From Telmatobacter sp. DSM 110680 (lineage in GTDB: Bacteria > Acidobacteriota > Terriglobia > Terriglobales > Acidobacteriaceae), in contig NZ_CP121196.1 of assembly GCF_039994875.1 (NCBI RefSeq), positions 558,001 to 622,000 of the forward strand: a DNA stretch of 64,000 bases, read 5' to 3'. This document shows, piece after piece, positions 7,427 to 15,315 of the stretch. Positions within the stretch are counted from its first letter, which is position 1; every line of letters begins with the position of its first letter. The notes beneath the pieces are model-generated. The model made no database searches, had not been told where the DNA came from, and worked only from the letters and a program-made list of their open reading frames with translations. A program made the translations under genes and the position numbers.

Positions 7427-9814
7427 GTGACACGTTCAGGACTCGCATCACTTTCTCTCTGCCTAGGCATCGTCACTAGCATTGCGTCAGCCCAGAATTC
7501 AACTCCCGCCAAGGTCGACTTCGGCCGCGACGTTCTGCCCATATTCCGTGAGCAATGCGGGGATTGCCATGGCCCTGCCAAGCAGCGCGCGGGAATGCGG
7601 CTTGATCGTCGCAGCTCCGTGATGAAGGCTTTCTCTCGACGCGTCGTCCCCGGCAGCAGCGCCAATAGTTTCGTCTATCATCGTCTCATCGGCGATGGAT
7701 ACGGCGCCCAGATGCCTCCCACTGGCGCGCTTCGTCCCGAACAAATCGCCACAGTCAAAGCATGGATCGATCAGGGAGCCGAATGGCCTGACGCGCTCGC
7801 GAACGAAGCCGACCTGCCGCCATTCGATCCAAAGGCCATTGCGATGGTCGACGCCCTCCGTGCTGCGGACCTCCCATCCTTCCTTAAAGCCGCCACCGCC
7901 GACCCGGCACTGCTCAACGCACGCGGCCCCGAAGGCTCTACGCCATTCATGTATGCGGTGCTCTACACCAATGTGCCCACCTTAGCGCGTCTCTTGAAAA
8001 TGGGCGCCGACCCCAACAAGCACAATGATGCCAACGCAACCCCCTTAATGTGGGCCGCCACTGACCTCGAGAAGACCCGCCTTTTGCTTGATCACGGCGC
8101 GGATGTAAATGCCCGGTCTGATGATATGCGGACGCCGCTCATGATCGCCGCTCGTCGTCCCGGTGGTGCGCCAATCGTCAAACTCCTCCTCGATCACGGT
8201 GCCAAAACCAACCCCAATTACCGCCCTGAAAACGAATCTTCACCGCTCATCGAAGGCCTCACCTCCGGCGATCCCCAGGTTGTCGCTATGCTGCTTGATC
8301 ACGGGGCAGACGCCAAAATGGCCGGGGAAACAGGCCTCACGATGGCCATCGTTTCTCATTGCCCCAGCTGCGTCGATCGCATCCTCCAGCAGGTCACCGA
8401 CAAAAGCGTCCTCACTGCCTCCCTTGATGACACTGCCGTTCTTGCCGATATGCGCGACGTCCGCACTCTGCTCGATCACGGTGCCGATGCCAACGGCTAC
8501 GACCCACTGGGCCGTACACCCCTGATGTACGCCGCGATCTCAGACATGCTCCCGGTTGAGACTGTGCAACTTCTCATCGATCGCGGCGCCGACGTAAACG
8601 CCATCGACAAACATTCCAAGACAGGCGATGAAGGATTGACTCCTCTCGACATCGCCCGGCACAACGGAGACACTCCGGTCGTCAAATTGCTCCTGAAGGC
8701 CGGTGCTAAACCCAGCCCGTTTACTCCGGTTTCGCTTCACATGCGACGCGACAATTCAATCCAGCGCGCCGTCCAGGACACCATTCCTCACCTCCAGCGT
8801 GCCGACGTTAACTTCATCACTCAGTCCGGTTGCGTCTCCTGTCATGACAACAGCCTCACCGCCATGACCATGGGTTTATCTCGCAAGCATGGTTTCCAAA
8901 TCGATGAGAAAACCGCCGCCGCACAGGTACAGGCCAATGCCGACGCTCTGGCCAAGTTGCGTGACCGCATGCACCAGGGCTTCATCGTGCCCACTGAAGA
9001 CAATTTCAGCGAAGGCATTCTCGCGTACCAGTTGATGGGGCTCGCAGCCGAAGGCTATAAATCCGATCTCAATACCGATACCGCAGCTTTGTACATCCTT
9101 AAGCGCCAGCACCCCAATGGCGAGTGGCCCGCGCAACATGCAGACAACCGTCCGCCCATTTGTCTCGACTATATCGGCCAGACTGCGAGAGCCATGCGCG
9201 CTCTCCAGCTCTACACGCCCAAGGCCAACGCCGACCAATACCGCAAGTCCATTCATCTTGCCGCGAACTGGATCGCTAACGCGCGGTCCTACAACAACGA
9301 AGATCGCAGCTGGCGAGTTGCTGGACTTGCCTGGGCAGGAACCAACAAAACTGCCCTGCAACAAGCCATCGCGGAACTGCTCGCCGCGCAACATCCTGAT
9401 GGTGGATGGTCTGATCTGCCCACCATGCAAAGCACCGCCTACGCCACGGGAAAAAGTCTAGTGGCGCTTCATCTCGCAGGCCTTCCAGCCTCCAGTCCCT
9501 CCTACCAGCGCGGCGTGAAGTGGCTCTTGGACACCCAGCAGGAAGATGGTTCCTGGTACGTGCAGACCCGCGCTCTCGGCTTCCAGCCCTGGTTCGATGC
9601 CGGTTTCCCACACGGCCACGATCAATGGATCTCCGCCGCCGGCACAAATTGGGCCGCTATGGCCCTGACCTATGCGTTGCCGCAAAACAGTGCGAAGTCC
9701 GCCCCCGTGCGCCGAAAGTCGCCAGGATACCTGAAATACGAGCAAGCCTCCGCAGTCAAACCTGCGGCGGCGTTCCCCGCAATTCCAGCAGCAGAGGCGC
9801 AAGCTCGTCACTGA
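7427..9814 (+). CDS. Secreted heme-c / ankyrin-repeat / cyclase-like (squalene-hopene type) repeat fusion protein
   Basis: A 795-residue exported protein with an unusual domain chain. A signal peptide (residues 1-23, ending SIASAQ) is followed by a planctomycete-type cytochrome c domain with CGDCH in VLPIFREQCGDCHGPAKQR. About seven ankyrin repeats follow (roughly 150-430; repeated LLLDHGADVNAR-type helices and TPLMYAA turns). A second heme motif, CVSCH, lies near residue 470. The C-terminal 300 residues resemble prenyltransferase/squalene-cyclase repeats, with QHPNGEWP, QHPDGGWSDLP and TQQEDGSWYVQTR. No DXDD cyclase acid motif was noticed, so cyclase activity is unlikely; the alpha-toroid may only bind a ligand. 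GTG at 7427 is preferred over GTG at 7415 because AAGGTGGAG lies 6 bp before it. Function unknown. Confidence 0.85.
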   Translation: MTRSGLASLSLCLGIVTSIASAQNSTPAKVDFGRDVLPIFREQCGDCHGPAKQRAGMRLDRRSSVMKAFSRRVVPGSSANSFVYHRLIGDGYGAQMPPTGALRPEQIATVKAWIDQGAEWPDALANEADLPPFDPKAIAMVDALRAADLPSFLKAATADPALLNARGPEGSTPFMYAVLYTNVPTLARLLKMGADPNKHNDANATPLMWAATDLEKTRLLLDHGADVNARSDDMRTPLMIAARRPGGAPIVKLLLDHGAKTNPNYRPENESSPLIEGLTSGDPQVVAMLLDHGADAKMAGETGLTMAIVSHCPSCVDRILQQVTDKSVLTASLDDTAVLADMRDVRTLLDHGADANGYDPLGRTPLMYAAISDMLPVETVQLLIDRGADVNAIDKHSKTGDEGLTPLDIARHNGDTPVVKLLLKAGAKPSPFTPVSLHMRRDNSIQRAVQDTIPHLQRADVNFITQSGCVSCHDNSLTAMTMGLSRKHGFQIDEKTAAAQVQANADALAKLRDRMHQGFIVPTEDNFSEGILAYQLMGLAAEGYKSDLNTDTAALYILKRQHPNGEWPAQHADNRPPICLDYIGQTARAMRALQLYTPKANADQYRKSIHLAANWIANARSYNNEDRSWRVAGLAWAGTNKTALQQAIAELLAAQHPDGGWSDLPTMQSTAYATGKSLVALHLAGLPASSPSYQRGVKWLLDTQQEDGSWYVQTRALGFQPWFDAGFPHGHDQWISAAGTNWAAMALTYALPQNSAKSAPVRRKSPGYLKYEQASAVKPAAAFPAIPAAEAQARH

Positions 9815-9835
9815 GAGACTTAAAAGTAAAAGTGA

Positions 9836-9970
9836 AGCTTGAGCGAAGCCAAAGGACTGCTGGTTGGGATTTTCTGCGTGCTGATCGCGCTTATCTGCTT
9901 TGCGGCCAGCCTCATGTCCGCTTCACGTGCCACGCGCATGGACCCTTTGCAGGTGTTTAGCGAGGACTAG
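9836..9970 (+). pseudogene. C-terminal remnant of a MacB/FtsX-type ABC permease (ADOP-like)
   Basis: This stretch reads, without a start codon and after a stop at 9833, as about 44 residues ending at TAG 9968-9970. It holds a hydrophobic helix (GLLVGIFCVLIALICFAASL) followed by MSASRATRMDPLQVFSED. A last transmembrane helix followed by 'ARRA.R.DP..AL' is the hallmark end of MacB/FtsX permeases, including the large orphan permeases common in Acidobacteriota. Nothing upstream in this or other frames continues the family, because the ankyrin fusion gene occupies the space. It is best read as the leftover of a deletion. Confidence 0.65.
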
Positions 9971-9980
9971 AATCCGGGGC

Positions 9981-10015
9981 ATGTGATTGACCTCACATCC
10001 AGACCCCCGTATAGT
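9981..10015 (+). promoter_or_regulatory. Sigma-70-type promoter overlapped by a CRP/FNR-type palindrome (cys operon)
   Basis: A near-consensus promoter is visible: ttgacc (9987-9992), 17-bp spacer, tatagt (10010-10015), giving transcription from about 10021-10023. The perfect palindrome atgtga-N6-tcacat (9981-9998) exactly covers the -35 element and matches the CRP-type consensus TGTGA-N6-TCACA. Its centre is near -32, a position expected to block rather than help polymerase. Downstream lie the Cys-rich leader ORF, a terminator and cysD. The promoter is well supported; the identity of the binding protein is inferred. Confidence 0.72.
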
Positions 10016-10022
10016 AGTTCCA

Positions 10023-10091
10023 ATGAGTCTCTATTCCATGTCGGTCGCTTGTTGCGCATGTTGTTGTGCGCCGCGCCGGACTATGGGATAA
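10023..10091 (+). CDS. Cysteine-rich leader peptide upstream of the sulfate assimilation operon
   Basis: A 22-codon ORF (ATG 10023; an in-frame ATG at 10038 would give 17 codons) encodes [20 protein letters not shown] followed by MG and TAA. Five of six consecutive codons between 10050 and 10067 encode cysteine, interrupted only by one alanine. It starts within about 2 bp of the predicted transcription start, so the mRNA may be leaderless for this ORF. A Rho-independent terminator (10125-10160) sits between it and cysD. This layout (promoter, peptide rich in the pathway's end product, terminator, biosynthetic genes) is that of translation-coupled attenuation. Cys-rich upstream ORFs before sulfur genes are known in mycobacteria. 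The clear competing anti-terminator helix expected of the trp model was not found by eye. Confidence 0.7.
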   Translation: MSLYSMSVACCACCCAPRRTMG

Positions 10092-10124
10092 GCCACCTCT
10101 AAGACTCACTGGAATTCCCCATAC

Positions 10125-10160
10125 CCCGCGCCGCAGTTTCCCTGCAGCCGCGGGTTTTTT
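10125..10160 (+). terminator. Leader terminator (putative attenuator) before cysD
   Basis: The hairpin pairs cccgcg (10125-10130) with cgcggg (10149-10154). It continues through a small internal loop to gcag (10133-10136) with ctgc (10142-10145), closing a 5-nt loop, and is followed at once by six T (10155-10160). It lies 33 bp after the Cys-rich leader stop and 28 bp before the cysD start, inside the predicted 5' leader of the operon. A strong terminator at this place implies conditional read-through. Confidence 0.75.
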
Positions 10161-10188
10161 ATTTGCTCTTAAAAATCTCTGGAGAAAC

Positions 10189-11154
10189 ATGACAGCCACT
10201 GCCGCCGTCGAGCAAAAAACAATCAACGTCGAAAACCACGACGAGTGCTATCGCGAAGAGCGCTTAAGCCACATCCAGCTTCTCGAGGCTGAGAGCATCC
10301 ACATTTTTCGCGAGGTCGCCTCCGAGTTCCAGAACCCGGTGATGCTCTATTCAATCGGTAAAGACTCCTCCGTCATGCTCCGCCTCGCGCAGAAGGCCTT
10401 CTACCCTTCGCCCATCCCGTTTCCGCTCCTCCATGTCGACACCGGCTACAAGTTTCGAGAGATGCTCGAATTCCGCGATCGCTACACTGCCGAACTCGGC
10501 CTCAAGCTCATCGTATGGCGCAACGAAGAGGCCCTGGCTGACGGCGCCAACCCCATCAAGCTTGGCACCCAGCGCTGCTGCGGATACCTCAAGACCCAGG
10601 CTCTCTTGGACGGCCTCCGCGCCCACGGCTTCGACGCAGCCTTCGGCGGAGCGCGCCGCGACGAAGAGAAATCTCGCGCCAAGGAGCGCATCTTTTCCTT
10701 CCGCGACTCCGCAGGCCAGTGGGATCCCAAAAACCAGCGCCCCGAACTCTGGTCCCTCTTCAACGGCCGCATCGGTCCTGGCGAGAGCATCCGCGTCTTC
10801 CCCCTTTCGAATTGGACCGAACTCGACATCTGGCACTACATCCATCTCGAAAAGATTCCCATTGTCCCGCTCTACTTCGCCAAGCCGCGCAAAATGCTCG
10901 TCCGCAACGACTCGCTCATCCCTCTAGAACAGCCCTTCATTCAGGGCCTCCCAGGCGAAGAACAGTGGGTCACCTGCCGTCTCCGCTCTCTCGGCTGCAG
11001 CCCCTGCACTGGCGCCATCCGCTCTGAGGCGGACACAGTTCCGAAAATCATCGAGGAACTCATGGCCGTCCGCAATTCCGAGCGCGCCAACCGCATCATC
11101 GACCACGATCAGGACGGCTCCATGGAACTGAAAAAGCGTGAGGGCTACTTCTGA
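10189..11154 (+). CDS. cysD: Sulfate adenylyltransferase subunit 2 (CysD)
   Basis: CysD is the ATP pyrophosphatase subunit of bacterial ATP sulfurylase, which makes adenosine 5'-phosphosulfate (APS) from sulfate and ATP with the GTPase CysN. The 321-residue protein has the PP-loop motif [10 protein letters not shown] and the conserved segments [30 protein letters not shown] and [17 protein letters not shown]. It ends with the typical [10 protein letters not shown]. The ATG at 10189 follows ctggagaaac, a good ribosome site. The frame is open further upstream to 10066, but that region contains the leader ORF and terminator. It overlaps cysN by 1 bp (TGATG), indicating coupling. Confidence 0.96.
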   Translation: MTATAAVEQKTINVENHDECYREERLSHIQLLEAESIHIFREVASEFQNPVMLYSIGKDSSVMLRLAQKAFYPSPIPFPLLHVDTGYKFREMLEFRDRYTAELGLKLIVWRNEEALADGANPIKLGTQRCCGYLKTQALLDGLRAHGFDAAFGGARRDEEKSRAKERIFSFRDSAGQWDPKNQRPELWSLFNGRIGPGESIRVFPLSNWTELDIWHYIHLEKIPIVPLYFAKPRKMLVRNDSLIPLEQPFIQGLPGEEQWVTCRLRSLGCSPCTGAIRSEADTVPKIIEELMAVRNSERANRIIDHDQDGSMELKKREGYF

Positions 11155-12815
11155 TGGCCACTGTAGAACAGAACATTTTCGAAGTAGTCGATCCCGCGCC
11201 AGTAACCTCTTCCGAGTTGCCCATCGAACAGCGCCTGGAAGCCGAACTCGCGAAAGACCTCCTACGCTTCTCTACCGCCGGCAGCGTGGACGACGGCAAG
11301 TCCACTCTCATCGGCCGCCTGCTTTACGACTCGCACAACGTCTACGACGACCACATCCGCTCCGTCACCCGCAACGCCGCCATCGACTTCGCCCAGCTCA
11401 CAGACGGTCTTCGCGCCGAGCGAGAGCAGGGAATAACCATCGACGTTGCCTACCGCTATTTCTCCACGCCGAAACGCAAGTTCATCATCGCCGACACCCC
11501 GGGCCACGAGCAGTACACGCGCAATATGGCTACCGGCGCCTCCACCGCCGACGTCGCCATTGTTCTCGTCGACGCTCGCAAAGGAATCCTCGCCCAGACC
11601 CGCCGTCACGCCTGCATCGCCGGCCTGCTTGGCATTCCGATAGTTATCGCCGCCATCAACAAGATGGACTTGGTCGACTTCTCTGAAGAAGTCTTCAATC
11701 GCCACAGCGCCAGCCTGCAGGGCCTCGCCCGCCAGCTTGACATCGCGCAACTCATCCCGGTCCCCGTCAGTGCCCTCGATGGCGACAATGTGGTCCATCG
11801 CAGCACCCGCATGCCGTTCTACACCGGCCCCAGTATTCTCGAACTGCTCGAGACCCTGCCTCTTGCAATCGAACGCACACAGGCAACTTTCCGGTTGCCT
11901 ATCCAGCGCGTCGTCCGTCCCCATCAGGATTTCCGCGGCTTCGCCGGACAAATCACTGCCGGTTTCATCCATCCGGGCGATGAAGTTCTCGCGCTCCCCA
12001 GCGGACGCCGCTCCCGTGTTCGCACTGTCTCTACCTTCGACGGCGATCTTGCGCAGGCTCGCACGCCCCAATCCGTCGTCCTCACCCTTGAAGACGAAAT
12101 CGACCTCAGTCGCGGCGACATGATCTCCTCCGTCGCAGCGCCGCCGCGCAAAACTACCCGCGTCGAGGCCACAGTTGTCTGGATGCACTCCAAACCCCTG
12201 CGCCCCGGCGCAACCTACCTGCTCAAGCACTCCACCCAGACCGTTCGCGCCACCATCACCGAGCTTCGTTCCCGCATCGACGTTGAGCACCTCGCCGAAA
12301 ACTCCGCTTCCCAGCTTGCGCTCAACGACATCGGTCACGTCGTCATCGAAACCAGCCGACCCTTGCTTGCCGATCTCTACCGCGAAAGCCGCTCGACCGG
12401 AAGTCTCATCCTCATCGACGCCACCGACAACACCACGGCCGGCGCCGGCATGATCCGCGCCATCGAAGACGCATCCGACACAATCGATACACATGCAACC
12501 GCAGGGTTGCTCAACATAGGTAGCCGTGCCGATCTTGCAGCTCAAATCGAGCAGACTCTGCTAGCGGAAGGCGCTATCGTCCTCCGCACCCACTCCCCAG
12601 CATCTTCTCAACTCGCAACATTTGCCCGTCTCGGCGCATTCGTGATCCTTGAGTCTGATCAACTCGTGCCCATCACCTTCACGCGCGCCGACAGCACGAT
12701 CGCCAGGCCTCTTGCCTGCGACTCCGAATCCATCCAGAAAACACTCACTGAAATCCACCGCCTCGCTTCAATCGCCACAGGAGAAGACGACAATGACAAC
12801 GGCCTCGGCATCTGA
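11154..12815 (+). CDS. cysN: Sulfate adenylyltransferase subunit 1 (CysN GTPase) with an unusual C-terminal extension
   Basis: CysN is the regulatory GTPase of ATP sulfurylase. GTPase motifs are intact: AGSVDDGKSTLIGRL (P-loop), DTPGHEQYTRNM and NKMDLV, followed by two EF-Tu-like beta-barrel domains ending near DATDNTTAGAGMI. Ordinary CysN stops about there (around 470 residues), and CysNC fusions carry a complete APS kinase of about 200 residues. This 553-residue protein instead has about 110 extra residues (GLLNIGSRADLAAQIEQTLL onward) with no Walker A, so they could be a decayed APS kinase. That fits the neighbouring cysH, which looks like an APS reductase needing no kinase. ATG 11154 overlaps cysD by 1 bp; the end overlaps cysH by 23 bp. 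Confidence 0.94.
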   Translation: MATVEQNIFEVVDPAPVTSSELPIEQRLEAELAKDLLRFSTAGSVDDGKSTLIGRLLYDSHNVYDDHIRSVTRNAAIDFAQLTDGLRAEREQGITIDVAYRYFSTPKRKFIIADTPGHEQYTRNMATGASTADVAIVLVDARKGILAQTRRHACIAGLLGIPIVIAAINKMDLVDFSEEVFNRHSASLQGLARQLDIAQLIPVPVSALDGDNVVHRSTRMPFYTGPSILELLETLPLAIERTQATFRLPIQRVVRPHQDFRGFAGQITAGFIHPGDEVLALPSGRRSRVRTVSTFDGDLAQARTPQSVVLTLEDEIDLSRGDMISSVAAPPRKTTRVEATVVWMHSKPLRPGATYLLKHSTQTVRATITELRSRIDVEHLAENSASQLALNDIGHVVIETSRPLLADLYRESRSTGSLILIDATDNTTAGAGMIRAIEDASDTIDTHATAGLLNIGSRADLAAQIEQTLLAEGAIVLRTHSPASSQLATFARLGAFVILESDQLVPITFTRADSTIARPLACDSESIQKTLTEIHRLASIATGEDDNDNGLGI

Positions 12816-13473
12816 CGCTCTAGCCCTTACCGCATCGAGCTTCCTTCGTGAGAACCTCGAGCACGCGCAGCGCGCCTGCATCACCTCGAGCTTCCAGGCT
12901 GAAGACGTCGCCGTGCTCCACATGGTGCTCCAGCATCAGCCGCAAATCCCGGTCATCTTTCTCGAAACCGGCTACCACTTTCCGGAAACTCTCGCTTATC
13001 GCGATCGCATCGCCGCCGAGTGGAATCTGAACCTTGTCAACGTTGAGGCCGAGCAGTCTGTCGCCGAACAGGAGTCGCAATTCGGCATCCTCAACCAGAC
13101 CGCTCCCGACCGCTGCTGCGGCCTGCGCAAGGTCGAGCCGCTCTTCCGCGCTCTGGGTGCGTACACCACATGGGTCACCGGCCTGCGCCGCCAGCAGTCC
13201 AAGTCGCGTGCCAACCTGCAGCCGCACGAGTTCTTCACCCTGCCCACCGGCAAGATCCTCGCTAAGCTAAGCCCTCTCACCGAGTGGACCACGCGCGACG
13301 TGTGGCAATACGCCGAGCAGCATTCCATTCCGCTGCTTCCGCTCTACGAACAGGGATACACGTCCATCGGTTGCGCACCGTGCACCAGCCTGCCCTTCGA
13401 CGAAAACGACCCACGCTCGGGCCGCTGGTCCGGCCGCAAACTCGAGTGCGGCATCCACCTGCAGGCTCACTGA
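12793..13473 (+). CDS. cysH: Assimilatory APS reductase (CysH family, Fe-S type)
   Basis: The enzyme reduces adenylyl sulfate to sulfite with thioredoxin. The 226-residue protein shows SSFQAEDVAVLHM, the family nucleotide-binding region, then the two Cys pairs that mark the [4Fe-4S] APS-reducing branch: CCGLRKVEPL and CAPCTSLPFDENDPRSGRWS. The catalytic C-terminal ECGIH follows. Enzymes that use PAPS lack the CC and CXXC pairs, so APS is the likely substrate. The ATG at 12793 has AGGAGA 8-13 bp upstream and overlaps cysN by 23 bp; the longer open frame from 12649 lies inside cysN. No sulfite reductase gene is in the window, so the next step must be encoded elsewhere. Confidence 0.95.
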   Translation: MTTASASDALALTASSFLRENLEHAQRACITSSFQAEDVAVLHMVLQHQPQIPVIFLETGYHFPETLAYRDRIAAEWNLNLVNVEAEQSVAEQESQFGILNQTAPDRCCGLRKVEPLFRALGAYTTWVTGLRRQQSKSRANLQPHEFFTLPTGKILAKLSPLTEWTTRDVWQYAEQHSIPLLPLYEQGYTSIGCAPCTSLPFDENDPRSGRWSGRKLECGIHLQAH

Positions 13474-13503
13474 TCCAGCTTCACTTACTGAGAGAAGATC
13501 GCC

Positions 13504-14256
13504 ATGGAACTCCTCCTCGGATTCGCAATCGCAGCGCTCATCGCCATCACCGGCGTCGGCGCCGGTACGCTCATCGCGCCCTTGCTTATCCTGTTTCTCC
13601 ATGTACCCGTAGCAGAAGCCGTCGGCACAGCACTCGCCTACTCCGCCGCCGTCAAGTTGGTCGTCGTCCCCGTTCAGATTTGGCGCCGCCAAGTTGAATG
13701 GCGCACTCTCGCCGTCATCCTTGCCACCGGAATCCCAGGCGTCGCCATCGGCTCGCTCATCTTCCAGCGCGCTGCCCACAACTCTGCCAACAATCTCTGG
13801 CTCTTCCTCGCCCTCGGCATCATGATCGCCGTCTCGTCAGCGTGGCACATCTTCCGCCACTTCCGTCCCGCCGCTGAACCAGCGCAGCGCACTAACTCCC
13901 CGAAGTGGCTCGCCTTCGTCATGCTCCCCATCGGCGCTGAAGTTGGATTTTCCTCCTCCGGCGCAGGAGCACTCGGCACTCTCGCCCTCCTCGGTCTCAC
14001 CCCCCTCGACGCTCGCCGCATCGTCGGCACCGACCTGGCCTTCGGCCTCTGCCTCTCGCTCATCGGCGGTACACTCCATCTTCAAAGCGCCGGTCTCAAT
14101 TCAGCATTACTCATCAATCTCATTGTCGGCGGTATCCTCGGCGCACTCGTCGGAACCGGTCTCGCCTCGCGCATCCCCGTCCGCACCATGCGCCTCGCGC
14201 TCTCCCTTTGGCTCTTCGTTATGGGCATCCAACTCTGCTGGCACGCCCTCGCCTAA
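13504..14256 (+). CDS. TauE/SafE-family membrane permease (probable sulfite or sulfonate exporter)
   Basis: A 250-residue polytopic inner-membrane protein with about seven to eight hydrophobic helices. It has the two-fold symmetric glycine-rich signatures of this family: ITGVGAGTLIAPLLILFLHV near the N-terminus and EVGFSSSGAGALGTLALLGL in the second half. Members export sulfite, sulfoacetate or related anions. It follows cysH by 30 bp with GAGAGAAGATCGCC before the ATG, so it is probably cotranscribed with the assimilation genes. A role in relieving toxic sulfite produced by the APS reductase is a reasonable inference. Transport direction and substrate cannot be read from sequence. Confidence 0.88.
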   Translation: MELLLGFAIAALIAITGVGAGTLIAPLLILFLHVPVAEAVGTALAYSAAVKLVVVPVQIWRRQVEWRTLAVILATGIPGVAIGSLIFQRAAHNSANNLWLFLALGIMIAVSSAWHIFRHFRPAAEPAQRTNSPKWLAFVMLPIGAEVGFSSSGAGALGTLALLGLTPLDARRIVGTDLAFGLCLSLIGGTLHLQSAGLNSALLINLIVGGILGALVGTGLASRIPVRTMRLALSLWLFVMGIQLCWHALA

Positions 14257-14398
14257 ATACAGAAACTAGAGAGCATTTCATCCCCCAAACTTTAGAATCA
14301 GTGCCGCGAAAGCTGCGACCCGTCAGCAACGATGCCGGGCGATATACTGCATATGGCTCTATTTATGCCCCATTTCCATTTGCAAGTGAGAACCCACC

Positions 14399-15217
14399 TT
14401 GGCGCGTGAAACGCATACGGCACGTCTGGCAAGCAAGACGCTCATCTCTGAATCGGCCCAGTGTTACCACTTCGATTTCGTTCTCGATGAACTGAAATCC
14501 TTTCCTTTCATCTCCGGCCAATTCATCTCTGCGGTAGCCACCGATTCAAACGGCAAGCAGCAGACTCGCGCCTACTCCATCGCTTCCGCCGCCAATACCA
14601 ATCACTTCGAACTTTGCGTCAATCGCGTGCCCCAGGGATTCTTTTCGAACCACCTCGCCGATCTCACCGAACTGCCCCCCGGCGGCACTATTCAAGTTCA
14701 CGGCCCTCACGGCCACTTCGTTTTAAAGCAGCCCGTCACCGACTCGATCTTCATCTCTACCGGCACCGGCATCGCCCCCATGCGTGGATTTGCGCAGTGG
14801 CTCTTCCCTGAAACCGGTCCAGACGCCGGCATCGATCGCAGCGAAGGCAAAGAGATCTGGATGGTCTACGGCACCCGTCACGAAAGCGAGCTCTACTACC
14901 GCGCGGAGTTTGAAGCCCTTGCCGAGCGCAAGCCTAACTTCCACTACCTGCCCACGCTGAGCCGCGCCGACGATACCTGGAAGGGCCTTCGCGGATACGT
15001 GCAGGATCACGTCGCTCGAATCGTGGAAGAACGCGCCGCCCGCCTCGGCCTCACGCTCCCTGTGCCTCCTCCCGATCCGAATATCCTACCCTCGGAACTC
15101 AAGTTCGATATCCATGCCTACATCTGCGGCCTCAATAACATGGTGGCCGGCGTCCGCGAAAAGCTGGCATCCTACGGCTGGCACCGCAAGCAAATCATCT
15201 TCGAACGCTACGATTGA
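14399..15217 (+). CDS. Ferredoxin--NADP(+) reductase (FAD-dependent)
   Basis: This flavoenzyme moves electrons between NADPH and ferredoxin or flavodoxin. The 272-residue protein has the FAD-binding RAYSIAS motif, the GPHGHFVL turn, and the NADP-domain motif FISTGTGIAPMRGFAQWL. WMVYGTRHESELYYRAEFE and AYICGLNNMVAGVREKL follow. The annotated start is a TTG; no better in-frame start lies just upstream, so the exact N-terminus is uncertain by a few residues. It lies 142 bp after the TauE-type gene. Ferredoxin-dependent sulfite reductase needs such an electron source, which could explain its place next to the cys genes, although it may have its own promoter (tatact at 14344-14349). Confidence 0.9.
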   Translation: MARETHTARLASKTLISESAQCYHFDFVLDELKSFPFISGQFISAVATDSNGKQQTRAYSIASAANTNHFELCVNRVPQGFFSNHLADLTELPPGGTIQVHGPHGHFVLKQPVTDSIFISTGTGIAPMRGFAQWLFPETGPDAGIDRSEGKEIWMVYGTRHESELYYRAEFEALAERKPNFHYLPTLSRADDTWKGLRGYVQDHVARIVEERAARLGLTLPVPPPDPNILPSELKFDIHAYICGLNNMVAGVREKLASYGWHRKQIIFERYD

Positions 15218-15261
15218 TCCCGGGCCTCTATCAGAATATTCAAAAGATAATCAACAGAATG

Positions 15262-15300
15262 TGTCATCCTGAGCGACCGTAGGGAGTCGAAGGACCTGCA
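15262..15300. repeat. Dispersed intergenic repeat (tgtcatcctgagcg...gtcgaaggacctgca)
   Basis: The 39-bp stretch begins tgtcatcctgagcgaccg and ends agtcgaaggacctgca. I recognise this pattern as a high-copy intergenic element found across acidobacterial and some other genomes, normally with a variable centre. Only one copy is present here, between the ferredoxin reductase and the carotenoid gene. The ends are partly complementary (catcct against aggacc), so it may fold weakly. No transposase is near. Confidence 0.6.
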
Positions 15301-15315
15301 GTTGCTCCTTTCCAG

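Noticed and set aside
11262..12545. A 427-codon open frame on the minus strand opposite cysN
   Set aside because: It mirrors cysN codon by codon, has a Gly/Asp/Val-rich composition typical of antisense frames in GC-rich genes, and shows no ribosome site or family motif.
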